DNA of 64,000 bases from [Phialemoniopsis] sp. UDSM-2020 (Eukaryota > Ascomycota > Sordariomycetes > Thyridiales > Thyridiaceae): assembly GCA_018873225.1 (NCBI GenBank), contig JAEILZ010000004.1:806001-870000 (forward strand), written 5' to 3'. A model generated the notes under the pieces. It was not told the DNA's origin. It saw only the letters and a program-made list of their open reading frames with translations, and searched no databases. Each line of letters begins with the position of its first letter. The first letter of the stretch is position 1. Below are positions 1 to 10,734 of this stretch, in pieces. Both the position numbers and the translations under genes were made by a program.

Positions 1-28
1 TGCACTTGTTTTCCCAGCATCAGTGATC

Positions 29-1552
29 ATGCCGACCACCCAGTTTTCCACTCCTGACCCATACAGCTATCTCCACGGCTTTGGTTCCTATCAAGAGTAC
101 GGCCTCGCTTACCTAATGGTCTTAAAGTAGAGAGCTAAAAATTAAACAAGATCAGAATCAGTGCAGGGCGCTCTACCAGTGGGACAGAACTCGCCGCAGA
201 CTCCTCCGTATGGCTTGTACACGGAAAAGCTGTCCGGGAGTGCGTTCACTGCACCGCGCCACGAAAACAAGCAGTCATGGCTATACAGGATCCTGCCTTC
301 GGCATCGCACCAGCAATTCCAAAAGCTGGACGGCTCCGACTACCATGTTCAGCTGAGTACTGAGACGGAGAAGCTGCACTACCTTCCCAACCAACTGCGG
401 TGGAATCCGTTCGACCTTGACGAACACGTTGATTGGGTCCATGGGCTGCACGTAGTTGCTGGCGCCGGGAACCCGACCATGAAGAGTGGCTTGGGAATCC
501 TTCTCTACGCTGCTGGCAAGGATATGGGACGTGAGGCGTTCTACTCGGCCGACGGCGACTTTCTCATTGTGCCGCAGCATGGGACTTTGGACATACAGAC
601 TGAGTTTGGAAAGATCTTGCTCCGGCCGAATGAGATTGCTGTAATTCCTAGAGGTGTGAGGTTAGTACACAGGCTACCGCTGGATGGTTACAAGCTGACC
701 ACAGCAGATACCGCGTCACGCTACCTTCGGGTCCCGTCAGGGGCTACATCTGCGAGCTTTACGAAGGCCATTTCCAACTACCAGAACTTGGTCCTATTGG
801 ATCCAATGGCCTTGCCAATGCTCGTGACTTTCAGATCCCCGTCGCGAGTTTCGACGATGAGGAAGAGCCAGGACAATACACTGTTGTCAGCAAGTTTAAC
901 AACACCCTTTTCGCCGCCCGACAGAACCATACTCCCTTCGATGTCGTAGCGTGGCACGGAAACCACTATCCGTACAAATACGATTTGGGCCGCTTCAACA
1001 CCATCGGGTCGATCTCTTTCGACCATCCTGACCCTTCCATCTTTACTGTCCTCACTGGTCCCTCTAGCCGCGCTGGCACAGCTATCGCCGACTTTGTGGT
1101 GTTCCCCCCGCGCTGGCTGGTGACCGAGAATACGTTCCGTCCACCATGGTATCACCGCAACGTGATGTCCGAGTTTATGGGCCTGATAGCGGGTGACTAC
1201 GACGCGAAAGTCGGCGGCGGCTTCAAGCCGGCTGGAGCTAGTCTGCACAATGTCATGAGTGCCCATGGGCCAGACTCGGCAACACATGAGAAAGCAAGCA
1301 GCGCAACACTGAAGCCCCAGAAAGTCGGAGAAGGAAGTATGGCGTTCATGTTCGAAAGGTAAGTAATTCTAGCTTGTCTTCAATGATCGTACGCAAGTCT
1401 TGAGCTGATGCAAATGTAGCTGTCTCATGATGGGTGTTTCCGAGTGGGGGCTGAAAACCTGTGAGAAGGTCCAAGAGGATTACAATGCGGAGAGTTGGGA
1501 ACCATTGAAGAGGCATTTTGTTAGACCGAAGGACGTGGCATCTCAGACTTGA
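29..1552 (+). CDS. hmgA: Homogentisate 1,2-dioxygenase
   Basis: Predicted exons are 29-96, 151-660, 708-1358 and 1420-1552, giving 453 aa, the usual family length. All three introns (54, 47 and 61 nt) are GT-AG and restore the conserved frame. The enzyme is the non-heme Fe(II) dioxygenase that opens the homogentisate ring to maleylacetoacetate in tyrosine/phenylacetate breakdown, in the cytosol. Visible family blocks include [44 protein letters not shown] and [16 protein letters not shown]. The last carries the iron ligands His342 and Glu348; the third ligand is His379 in AHGPDS. The ATG at 29 gives a typical fungal N-terminus ([21 protein letters not shown]). It is the first gene of the inferred cluster and converges on the flavin monooxygenase. 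Its promoter lies outside the window. Confidence 0.93.
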
Positions 1553-2076
1553 TAACTAGGCCTTCAGAAGAAAGCTGTACTGGACCAAGACCTACTGGTG
1601 TAATGATTTCCAACACATCTTTAATTTAGTCCTGGCCGTATCTGACAGATATGCGCATTTTGATCCGCCGTGCAAGTGTAACCTCTTGATACAGCAAAGT
1701 CGATATTATCTCGGGGTTTGCCCAAAATAACTGAGTACATTGCTCAATATCATTGGGCTCGTTTCTTCAGTACAGTCATAGAGACCATGGGCTAATAATA
1801 TGGCGCTTGGGAGTAAGGCTCACGTCTACAAATCCTGATATTTCATTCAGTTTTTCGGGCAGGCAAGTGGGAATGTCATGTCACCACTTTTTCGCTGAAG
1901 ACGAAGAAGAATATTTAATTTCCATTGCATTCAAAAACAGACCAGTCGCAGTACATGAAAGAAGAGAACAATGATCCTTTCACGAATGTGTCGACAGCAA
2001 CGAGCACGCTTAGAAGTCAGGTGCCAGAAAGAATTCCATAGCATAAACTGGTGCCATAGTCTTGCTCCCGCCCACT
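1553..2076. other. Convergent intergenic region
   Basis: This 524-bp stretch lies between two converging genes and presumably holds both 3' UTRs. I see no supported ORF, RNA gene or repeat in it. Confidence 0.6.
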
Positions 2077-4140
2077 TCAAACATCCTTGGAATCATCCCT
2101 CCCAAACCCATCCTTGCGTACATAGTACGAGAGATCCTCGTCATTCGCGTCCTTCCAAGTGATCCCGTTTCCAAAGAAGAAATAGCGATTGGGGCTGATA
2201 TACTTGATATCGTAATCCTCGGCACGTTGCACGCTCATCAGATCCTTGAAATGCATGGGACTTCCGGCCCACATCGTGGTGACCGGACCATGGGTCTTGT
2301 TGTTCTTGTACCACGAGCGACAGTGCGAGGTGTAGACCGTGCGCTTGAGATACTCTTGTGTGTACACGTTGAAGTCTTCGATGGCCTCTTGCTTGGGGTC
2401 GATGGAGTGGATGTGCTCTTTGGCCATCTTTTCGATCCACTTGACTGCATAGAGGCCAGCCCATTCCATCTGCGGGATCAGGCTCCCGTTCCCGACAGCT
2501 GCACACGGTAATATTAGCGATGTAGATACAAAAATCAGAAGCGGCCATCGAGGATCTTACGTGAGTTTGGACCGAGGATGAAGAAGAAGTTGGGGAAGTG
2601 TCGCGCAGTGACACTCATGTAAGACTCTGGATTGTCTTTCCATTCTTCCTTCAATGTCTTCCCGCCGCGACCGACCACGGGCCACTGCTTGGCAAAAGAG
2701 ACGTCGAAACCTGTCGCACAAATGACTGCATCAACCTCATGTTTGTCCCCGTTCGCATCGATGACTCCGTCTTCTGTGAACTCTGTCACAGCGGCAAAGA
2801 CAGTGTTAACGTTGGGCTCCAGTAGTGCCTCAAGATACCCGTCGCCGGGGCTCAACCGCCTGCAGCCAAAAGCCCAGGTGGGGATCATCTTGTCAGTAAA
2901 CTCCTTCCTCCCCTGGAGCCTGTCATTCATGAGCTTGAGAGAGGCTTCCTTGAAGAACTCTTGCTCAGGAGTTCCGTATTGCAGGCCCTTGTAGAGCTTG
3001 TTGAAGTCGTGCTCGATCTTCTTGCGGTAAGCTAGCAGCTTTTCCGGGTCCTCAAATTCTTTGAGCTGCTCCTCGGTGTATGTGAAGTTCTTGCCGTCTT
3101 CGCTGGCAAACTGGGCCGCAAAGTTAGGGCTGATCCAGGTCGGCGAGCGGATGAAAGTGGTCAGCTTCTCGACAACAGGCTGGATGCTGGGGAGAATCTG
3201 GATTGCCGATGATCCGTTCCCAATGAGGGCAACCTTCTTCCCAGTGAAGTCGTAATCATGATCCCAAGCAGCTGAGTGAACTCGATGGCCTTTGAATTTC
3301 TCGAGACCTTTCACATTTGGCCACTTCCAATTGCTGTTGCTGTTAGATTGCGGACGATGGTGTATATCGGATACAGGACTGTCACATACTTGAGCACACC
3401 ACTGGCGTTAATGACCACGTCTGCTCTGTCTTCGATGATTTTGCTATCGATCTCAATCTTGACCGTCCACTTGCCCTCATCTTCGTTCCACTCGGCGTGA
3501 ACAACTTTGGCGTTGAACTTAACATCTCTATCCAAGTTGTACTCTCTTGTCACGTTTTGTATGTGCTGTCGAATCTCCGGGCCATTGGCGTAGAATCGGC
3601 TCCATTCTGTGAGACGGGTCGTTCGAATGTTAGCTGACTGTGAGCTTGATGACAGGAGCGACTAGGTGGGTGATATCACTGACTTGGATTTGGGCCCCAA
3701 GTGAAGGTGTAGATATGAGCTGGCACGTCGCAGGCCACGCCGGGGTACTGATTCTCGTACCACGTACCGCCAACTTCGGGGTTCTTCTCGTAGATGACAT
3801 GGTCCACGTAGCTTTCCATCTTCATCTCGTACCGCAACTTTACAGATCCTTTGTGAGCAAAATTCATCATAGCATCGCTTCATCAAGCATCGGGAGAGTC
3901 TAGTACCTTCTGAGCCACCATGAGGCCTGAGAAGCCAGCTCCAATAGTGATGACTCGAAGCTTGCGTGGAGTGTATAACGGTTGCTCGTTGACGGGGATC
4001 CAGTTGGCAGGCTTGGGTAGGGCATCGCCATGGGGCCCGCCCTGGTTTCGAACCCACTCTATTGGAGAGGGACGGCTTCCATCAACCGCGGTGTCTCCAT
4101 TGAGTCCGTTCACATGGGTTGGGTTTGCGATTGGCGACAT
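2077..4140 (-). CDS. Baeyer-Villiger-type flavin monooxygenase
   Basis: Exons on the minus strand are 4140-3907, 3837-3684, 3606-3390, 3333-2561 and 2498-2077, giving 599 aa, normal for class B monooxygenases. Position 3848 is an equally in-frame acceptor for exon 2. The protein has an FAD-binding GAGFSG at residues 67-72, the block [19 protein letters not shown], a second Rossmann motif GNGSSA at 240-245 and the Baeyer-Villiger fingerprint FxGxxxHxxxWD at 215-226. Such enzymes use NADPH and O2 to insert oxygen next to a ketone. It sits between the ring-cleavage dioxygenase and the cluster regulator, so an aryl ketone or related aromatic is a reasonable guess for substrate, but the sequence does not settle it. 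The ATG at 4140 was chosen over an upstream in-frame TTG. Confidence 0.87.
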
Positions 4141-4667
4141 GTTCAAAGTGATGCTGAAGAGGCTGTCATGAGGTATGAGTATGCGGCTTTGATTCTCCTC
4201 TATTGAACTATGAATCCAGGGACCGTCCGCCGTCCGCCTTTTATGGTGCCATCGTGAAGCACTTCTTCGCCCACAGGCAAATCACTCCCTTCGTCGGTTC
4301 TAGCCACCCACCAGTATCAGTAGCTCATGATCTATCAAGTTCGAACTTCCCAATCCCGTTACACGCCACCCCAGCTTTACCCCGCAATTCCATGTTGCCA
4401 ACGGAATGGTGCTCGCTGGGTTCTCCGCATAACATCTTGGGGGAATTTACGGCGCGGAACGACTTCCCGTCTCCATTTCTGTCACTTCTCCATTTTCAGG
4501 GTGTCAATATCCAGGGCGGTATCTGCTGCGCCGCGTGCACCGTTGATCACTGGTCAGGCGCGGCGCAAGAAGATGGTTTCAGAACGGTCCACCCCTTTCG
4601 AAGAGGATGGGCAGGCATACAATGCGGATCCTCGTGCAAGTGCAGCGTTCATGTTCAGATTAACTGA
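4141..4667. other. Promoter region of the flavin monooxygenase
   Basis: These 527 bp lie upstream of the monooxygenase and downstream of the regulator's stop. They contain a CGG-N9-CCG element, listed separately. No supported gene is seen. Confidence 0.55.
4455..4469. promoter_or_regulatory. Candidate Zn(2)Cys(6) site, CGG-N9-CCG
   Basis: The sequence CGGAACGACTTCCCG is a near-palindrome with outward half-sites CGGAA and CGGGA. It lies 315 bp upstream of the monooxygenase ATG. The same CGG/CCG spacing occurs in the P450/isomerase divergent promoter at 9638-9652. Binding by the cluster regulator is an inference. Confidence 0.35.
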
Positions 4668-7050
4668 CTAGAGAAAGTCTTTGAGGACGGAAGCAAGTTG
4701 GGGACCGCTTCCGAACCAAAAGCTGTCGGTGACGGGCCACTGTCCAATCTCGGATGGGAGCTGATCCCCTGGCTCCCTCCCCAGGTTTGCAGGTTCCCCA
4801 ATTGCTTCGTACAAGTCCATCAGTTCGCGACTCATCTGCATCCCGTCTACCTGCAAATCTTGGTCCTGGAACCAGGGTTCCGCGGCTATGCCCAGAGCGT
4901 CTGCTTGGCCCTGACCTTCTTCCCCGCCAGCGTTAGCGGCAGGTACCTGTGTCACCGAAGACTGTCCCTGTTGTTCAAGGCCCATCTGCGGAGCGAGCTG
5001 CCGCAGGCTCTTGATCGACCTCCATAGCCGCCGTGAGACATAAGATCTCATGGAAAAGCCTTCTATGAGCTCCAGCGCCATGTAGAACTCAGTCTTGCAG
5101 CAGCTAGCAAATTGCGTCGGTGCATGAGCCACGGCCAAAAAGAGGATCGCCAAGGCCGACACCAGAAACCAGTTGAACGTCACCTGCTGCAGCCTGTAGA
5201 TGTCGGACACTTGGTTGAGATGCGTCATGAGTCTAATGGAAGCCTTCGCAATGTCTACGACCGTGGAGGCTTCCACGGGATGTAACGCGATGTGGGTTGC
5301 GTTGAGAAGTATCGGCCTGTGCACCAGTATCCTCAACATGTTGCCGCGTAGATAAAGCAAGCTTTTCAAGCGCCAAGTGACCCGATTCGAGTTGTCGATG
5401 GGAGAGTTCGCGATGCACTCCGGATATGACAGTTTCAGCTGCTCTGGCACAGATTTGTACCATTGCATAGCCTGCCAGTCAAGACAGGCCATCTCCTCGA
5501 CCTGAGCGTTGTGGTCTGCTCCAGGGCTGCTCGTAAATCTCCATACCTTTTGTGCAATCCGACAGTAGCTGATCATGGAGCAGAGATAGGGTTCGGCAGT
5601 CTGCAGACAATACATTAGAGCCGTCACGATAACAGGTAGGGGCTAGACCTACGGGCCGAGGAAGTGAAGGGTCAATATCCATGAAGTTGAGGTGATTCGG
5701 CATTCCGGTGCCCATGCTCCATCTCACATCTAGGGTATACACAGACCAGAACATCTTGAGAGCATTCTCACGTCCTGCGGCGATAATCGAAGGTTGATTG
5801 TAGCCCTCGGCTCGGTGCAAACCCATCTCCATGCACATGCGCTGAACCGTGCCAACTGTTCTCCATGCCAGGGTTTCTTCGTCTATTTGAAATAGAAATA
5901 TGGACTAGCAGAACGTTAGAAATAGGTATTCAGACCTGAGCTTGTTTTATAAGTGAATTCGTAGTAAGACACACCACAAGAGTCAGGATCGTCGCGGTCT
6001 GCATGTCGGCAGGCCTCCACATCGTGTCAGACAACGCACCCTTGACACTCCTGAATATCCGCATGCCTAGTTCGCTGCGGCCATTCTCCTCGGCAGTTAG
6101 GGCACATGCGAAAACGATCTTGATTATGTTGACGTCTTCGTCTTTGATCAGGGGTACGTCTGCGGATAGCATTTGGCGGGTAGACAAGGAGCCGAGGTGG
6201 TCGTACAAGATGTTGACCTGCTTGATGGTCGATTCTAGCTCGAGCACCGGATACATGATACCCATTTCGTCTTCATACACACGACATAGCCGCAGTGCTT
6301 CTATTCTGCTGATGGCCCAGAAGGGCCCGACGGGTGGTGACCAAAATGCCGGGATTCCTTCGCGGTCGCGTGTCGAGGATGGCGAGGCTACTGGAGTCGG
6401 CTCTTGTGTGACATCTTCGGCCCTCTCTAGCTCGGTTATCCCTCTATCGCGGAGGCTCTGGCGGGCAATGCCGAAGTCGAAGACTGATGTGGTTGGTCCG
6501 TGGAAAGACTGATCGCGGGTTGTGCGGTTCTGGTCGTGGTCAACAGCGGCAGACGTGAGACCGAGTGAAGGTTCCCGTCGCGCGACGGACGGGCTTGATT
6601 GCGTCGCCGACAGACTCTCAACCTGTGACTGCAAGGATAGCACCTGCTCCTGGAGCTTTTCGATGCTTCTTAACAAGCATGTCAATACATTGGGGCCTGC
6701 GGCTAGGATACACATAACATCGATAGGCTTACTGATTCTCAGAGGTGACGGTGTCGGCAGGGTATTCGCAATTCAAACGCTGGCGTCGGCACCGCTCGCA
6801 TGGTTGCTGTCCACCGCATTTGATCTTGCGGCGTTTGCAATGGTTGCTATGTTCCAACTAGCGGTCAGCAAATGTTGTACGGTGAGGCACTGGCAGCGTC
6901 GGCTCAGGGATGTGTTGTGCAACAAGCCGCCAGGCTGTTTGTTCTCATTACGTACCACGCTTTAGCAACATACTTCGTCCGCTTCCGCTTCTCGGGCATC
7001 GTGCTCGCGGTGATATCGTCATCTATGTTCCATACATGCTGCGAGCTCAT
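4668..7050 (-). CDS. Zn(2)Cys(6) transcription factor, probable cluster regulator
   Basis: Exons on the minus strand are 7050-6956, 6846-6733, 6668-5975, 5904-5653 and 5600-4668, giving 695 aa. A start at 6999 would give 678 aa. The first intron interrupts the zinc cluster; splicing produces ACNHCKRRKIKCGGQQPCERC, with Cys at 32, 35, 42, 48, 51 and 58 (C-x2-C-x6-C-x5-C-x2-C-x6-C). A short coiled coil follows (IEKLQEQVLSLQSQVESL). The middle region, including the block DEETLAWRTVG followed by MCMEMGLHRAEGY, is the fungal-specific transcription factor domain. It is a nuclear DNA-binding regulator. Its position between the monooxygenase and the P450 suggests that it controls the aromatic cluster. 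The donor at 5974 is GTGTGT rather than the usual GTRAGT, but the next in-frame choice would leave an intron of only 31 nt. Confidence 0.86.
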
Positions 7051-7646
7051 ATTGGCTTCCAATTGGCCACACAGCCTTGAGTGACATGTGCTGATGCGTG
7101 TCGTCTGTTGGAGACTGGGGAAAACCTGGAGGTGCGGGGGTTTGCAAGAGTGAAAACGGAACGGGCGGGAACCGGGTACCTGTATGGGAGTGAGTGTGGG
7201 TTGACCCACCGCCCCAACCTGGAGACAAACCATAAGATCTGGGCGCTGACACCGCTAAAAGAATTGTCAGTTAGATCATTGGACCGCTCTGAGCACACGC
7301 CATAATAGCTTCCACCCTAAAGCTGCTAGACACATCGCACCGCAGGTCAGGTGGAGTTCGCATCGAGGCATTGCAACTATTACCATCCTCTGTCAACACT
7401 ACAAAAGCTTGTTTGGCATTGACTGAATAGTGAACTTTTCACGTTGACAGGCGTCGTATAGATCCACTTTGTATCATCGAACTTGCAAAGCAGCACCGGC
7501 ACATTGTTATCAATGGAGATGGATTATACCAAACTGTTTCGCAATTTCTATCTCATCTCCTCCACTGATGAAACCATGGAGTGTTTAAAGCTCTCTTGCC
7601 TTTTTCTCCGTGTCCTGCATCGACTTGTTGTCTACTTATCTCATAT
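7051..7646. other. Promoter region of the cluster regulator
   Basis: These 596 bp lie between the regulator start and the P450 stop. A GC-rich patch around 7125-7215 contains clustered CGG/CCG triplets but no clear repeat. No gene is supported. Confidence 0.5.
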
Positions 7647-9404
7647 CTACAAGTCCTTGGTACGCTCATCGCTCTCGGCGATCCACCTGGCCAGGTCCTC
7701 ACGGTTGCGTGCCTTCAGCGCGATCTTGAATGCCTTGGGCTCCGTGGTCAATGCAGTGGGGATCGAGTTGCATTCCAAGGCATCAAGAACGGGATAATCT
7801 GCGCGGTCCCTCGGCGGGTGGATAGTGAAGGCTGTGAAGATCCTGATGAATGCGGTGTACAGCTCTCTGTTAGCCAAGTGAGACCCTGCACACATCCGGG
7901 ACCCAGCACCATATCCGTAGTGAGGCGTTCCCTCACCCTCGCCACCTCCGAGGTAGCGCTCTGGAATAAACTTGGCAGGGTCCTTGAAATGGGCCTCGTC
8001 ATAGTCTGCAGCCCAAGCGTTCTAGTTAAGATTTGAACATTGGTCAGCGCTTGGCTTGGTGATATACATCGCGCTACCATCATTCGAAGATCATTGCAAA
8101 ACTCACCATGAAGAATGTTGTCCCCGCTGGAATCGTCGCGGAGCCCCATTTGATATCTCTGATGCTCCTGCGAGGTAGGCAGATGGGAATGACCGTCCAG
8201 AAGCGGAGGACTTCTTTGACGAAGGCGGTGATATAAGGGACCTTCTCCTCAACAAGACACTTCTCCCATGCGTCATTGTCGGGATACACCTTCATGATCT
8301 CCTCGTATGCAGTCTTTTGTATGCGCTGACCATCGTCGGAGGTCAGATACGCCAGTGCCATGACTAAGTTCCCAGGCACAGTATCCAAGCCAGCAGAAAC
8401 CATCGTAAGGCAGAGTGATTTGATCTCGGCTAGTAGAGTAGATAAGTCAGTATCGCCCAAGTTGAATCAGTGACGTGAATCTATGTCGGTTACTAACCAT
8501 CATTCAGCTTAGCATCAGGGTCTTTCAGAATATTTCCCGTGATGCAAGGCTTATCAGTTCCATCTGCGATCCTTTGCTTTAGGATGTTTAGTAGATGTGA
8601 TAGGTACTTATCGCGCCGGACACGAAATTCTTCGGCTTCTTTGTTGGTCTTGGGAAACAGGCGAAGAAGCGGAATGTAGTCCTGCCAGTTGTTGCTGGTA
8701 CTACGGAAATTGGAAACACCCCGTTCTACTGCAACAATTTCTTGCAAAAGAGTGTCGTCAACATTTCCCTCGATGCGAATACCGTAGTTGAGTGTCAGAC
8801 TAGTATTCAACGCGTATCGCTGGAAATAAGGAATCGGGCTGATCTCGACCGTGCCGTCTTTGCTATCCCGGAACATCTCTTTGATACTTGTTGTTGCTTC
8901 CAAGTCAATGATTGGCATATAAGACTGGACCGCGGGTCTGTTGAGGGCGGTGGCGGCAGCTTTGCGACGGCGTTTGCAAGAATCATCCCAGGGTGATGTT
9001 CCGATCGTGAACCCTTGGGAACTCGAAACCACACTATGGAAGGTGTGGAACGTAGGGCGAGATATCATGGCTGACTGCTCCTTTACCCATAGATGCTTGA
9101 CAGAATCAAAGCTATTGGCAAACACAATTCGCTAGTAACATTGTCAGTCCTATCGTGCATGCACTCCGTTGAAAGGTCGGCCCACCTTATTGCCCATGCG
9201 GACCTGAAATACAGGACCATATTTCTTGGCCCATGCCCCCGCAACCTTCGCATGGTGCTCGCCTAGTTGGAGTAGATTGCCGAATATAGGTACACCGTGG
9301 ACCTCCGGCAGATTCTTGATCTTAGGAACGTCTGTGGTGTTCAAGTAGTACCACAGTACTGCCAAGACTGACAGCACGGCGAAGCCGACTGTTTGATAAC
9401 TCAT
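7647..9404 (-). CDS. Cytochrome P450, CYP504-type phenylacetate hydroxylase
   Basis: Exons on the minus strand are 9404-9186, 9131-8498, 8429-8107 and 8021-7647, giving 516 aa. Near residues 5-20 there is an N-terminal membrane anchor, followed by a Pro-rich hinge (VPIFGNLLQLG). The I-helix motif AGLDT is at 297-301, the K-helix is EVLR, and the heme-binding segment GAGSRMCAGSHL places the ligand at Cys436. The run SSSQGFTIGTSPWDDSCKRR and the overall pattern resemble the CYP504 enzymes PhacA/PhacB of Aspergillus nidulans. Those hydroxylate phenylacetate or 3-hydroxyphenylacetate toward homogentisate in the ER membrane. The presence of a homogentisate dioxygenase gene 6 kb away supports this role. 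Ortho-hydroxylase and 6-hydroxylase subtypes cannot be told apart by eye. The gene shares an 811-bp divergent promoter with the isomerase-like gene. Confidence 0.86.
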
Positions 9405-10215
9405 GGTGCATGTAATTCGAAGCTTGATGAAGCAAAGCGCGGGACAGGATAGCTATTGTGTCTACGAAGTAAGGTCGAAGGTCTCGACAGATTTCAATAA
9501 ATACACTGTTAGGGATGCGTAGTGCCATGTACACCAGGCCACCCAGCCTGCCTCGGCGAAAGAGCTGCACCTGTGATCGCCGCTGGCGTTCCGTCTTGAT
9601 CTCCACAACCAATTGCTGGACTTACCGTAAAGGGGTGCGGAAAGGCTTTCCGTTTGAGCTAGAGCTTACATGGCGTTCCGTTGCCCTCCACTCCCACCCC
9701 GCACCACGACTCGTGATCATATGGAAAGGAAAGGAGAACGAACTTCGAGGGCGTTTCCAGGGTAGACAACCCGCTTTCGTTTCATCCAATGCAGTCCGTC
9801 GTCTTTCGAATTATCAAGCATAAAGACGACGGTTTTGTGTTCCGTCTCTCCGCTAGGTTCCCCGCATCCTCCTAACTTCTCCACATTCCAAGACCCAAAG
9901 CCCGCCGAAGAGGATGCTCGGAAATCAACAGATGATGGCCTCGAGCCAACCCAGCCACTCGCATCTGAATTGTAATGACCGATCTCTGACTAGTTGGCAG
10001 TGAGTGGAGCCAGTTGTGATATGACCTGTCAAATCCTCCTCGGCTTATATTGCCTTTCCACAGTCGATTTGCTTCTCGTGGTTTTACTCCTTCTCTCTTC
10101 ACATAACTCGCCCTGTCATCGTCTTTGTCAAACCTCATACCTTCATCTCATACCTTCATACACCTTTTGGACCTTGCTTCTATTCTTCCAACTACGTCAC
10201 TCGACACAGCCCAAC
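9405..10215. promoter_or_regulatory. Divergent promoter between P450 and isomerase-like gene
   Basis: This 811-bp interval separates two outward-facing cluster genes, so it should drive both. It holds a palindromic CGG-N9-CCG element at 9638-9652. The frame of the isomerase-like gene is open back to an ATG at 10021, but that extension has no family support and is treated as leader. No other gene is seen. Confidence 0.6.
9638..9652. promoter_or_regulatory. Palindromic CGG-N9-CCG element
   Basis: CGGAAAGGCTTTCCG is a perfect 7-bp inverted repeat around one base. It lies 234 bp upstream of the P450 start and 564 bp upstream of the isomerase-like gene. Zn(2)Cys(6) dimers commonly bind paired CGG triplets with a fixed spacer, and the same spacer recurs at 4455-4469. 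Confidence 0.4.
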
Positions 10216-10734
10216 ATGACTGTCTCTCCCAGAGTCGCTGTCCTGCGCCGCAAAATGATTGGCCACGGGTCCTTGATGCTGATGTCCTGTCTCCTTGGGG
10301 GCGTCGGCTTGTGGATGCATATCCTCGGCGGGTTCGAGATCGTGCCCGGCTACACCCTGAGATTTGACATCTGGGGAACCGAAGCCGGATGGCTGCGATG
10401 CCACACGGGCCCCGCTGCCAACGGTTTTATGGTAATCGTCTCTGCTCTCGGGCTGCCTTACATTAGCATGCCCGATTCGACTTCTGACTGGGTTGGTTGG
10501 ATCATTCTCATGGACGGCTGGTCCAACGTGGGATTCTACTTCTTCGGCAACCTTTCGCCCAACCGTGGTCTGGCGTTTGGGAAGAGCCGCCTCGGTCCTG
10601 CAAACATCTTCAGTACCTTGGCACTTGGTCCGGCCTACTTCTTTGGTGTTTTGGCCATAGGTGCCCTCGGATATATGGGTTACTATGCTCTATATGTGGG
10701 CGACAAGACCAAAGAGCGCAGCCACACATTATGA
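10216..10734 (+). CDS. Styrene oxide isomerase (StyC)-like membrane protein
   Basis: This is a single intronless ORF of 172 aa; bacterial styrene oxide isomerases have about 169. Four hydrophobic helices are visible, near residues 17-38, 64-85, 92-112 and 127-155. From memory of the bacterial family, conserved blocks are RKMxGHG, GVGLWM, GGFEIxPGY, HxGPAxNGxMVI, DGWSNVGFYxFxN, SPNRGLxFG and LAxAPAYxFGVLAxGAL. The residues reported as heme ligand and active-site partners in the bacterial enzyme (His58, Asn64, Tyr103) align with His63, Asn69 and Tyr108 here. The family uses a ferric heme b between subunits for the Meinwald rearrangement of styrene oxide to phenylacetaldehyde. The gene lies beside an aldehyde dehydrogenase and a phenylacetate-type P450, exactly where such a step would fit. 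The lack of introns and the match to bacterial proteins suggest horizontal transfer. The substrate in this organism is inferred. Confidence 0.88.
   Translation: MTVSPRVAVLRRKMIGHGSLMLMSCLLGGVGLWMHILGGFEIVPGYTLRFDIWGTEAGWLRCHTGPAANGFMVIVSALGLPYISMPDSTSDWVGWIILMDGWSNVGFYFFGNLSPNRGLAFGKSRLGPANIFSTLALGPAYFFGVLAIGALGYMGYYALYVGDKTKERSHTL

Noticed and set aside
5905..5935. 31-nt intron in the cluster regulator using the donor at 5935
   Set aside because: Too short for a fungal intron; a 70-nt intron with donor at 5974 gives a better match to the transcription-factor domain.
10021..10215. In-frame 65-residue N-terminal extension of the isomerase-like protein
   Set aside because: The hydrophobic extension has no counterpart in the family, whose N-terminus matches the ATG at 10216.
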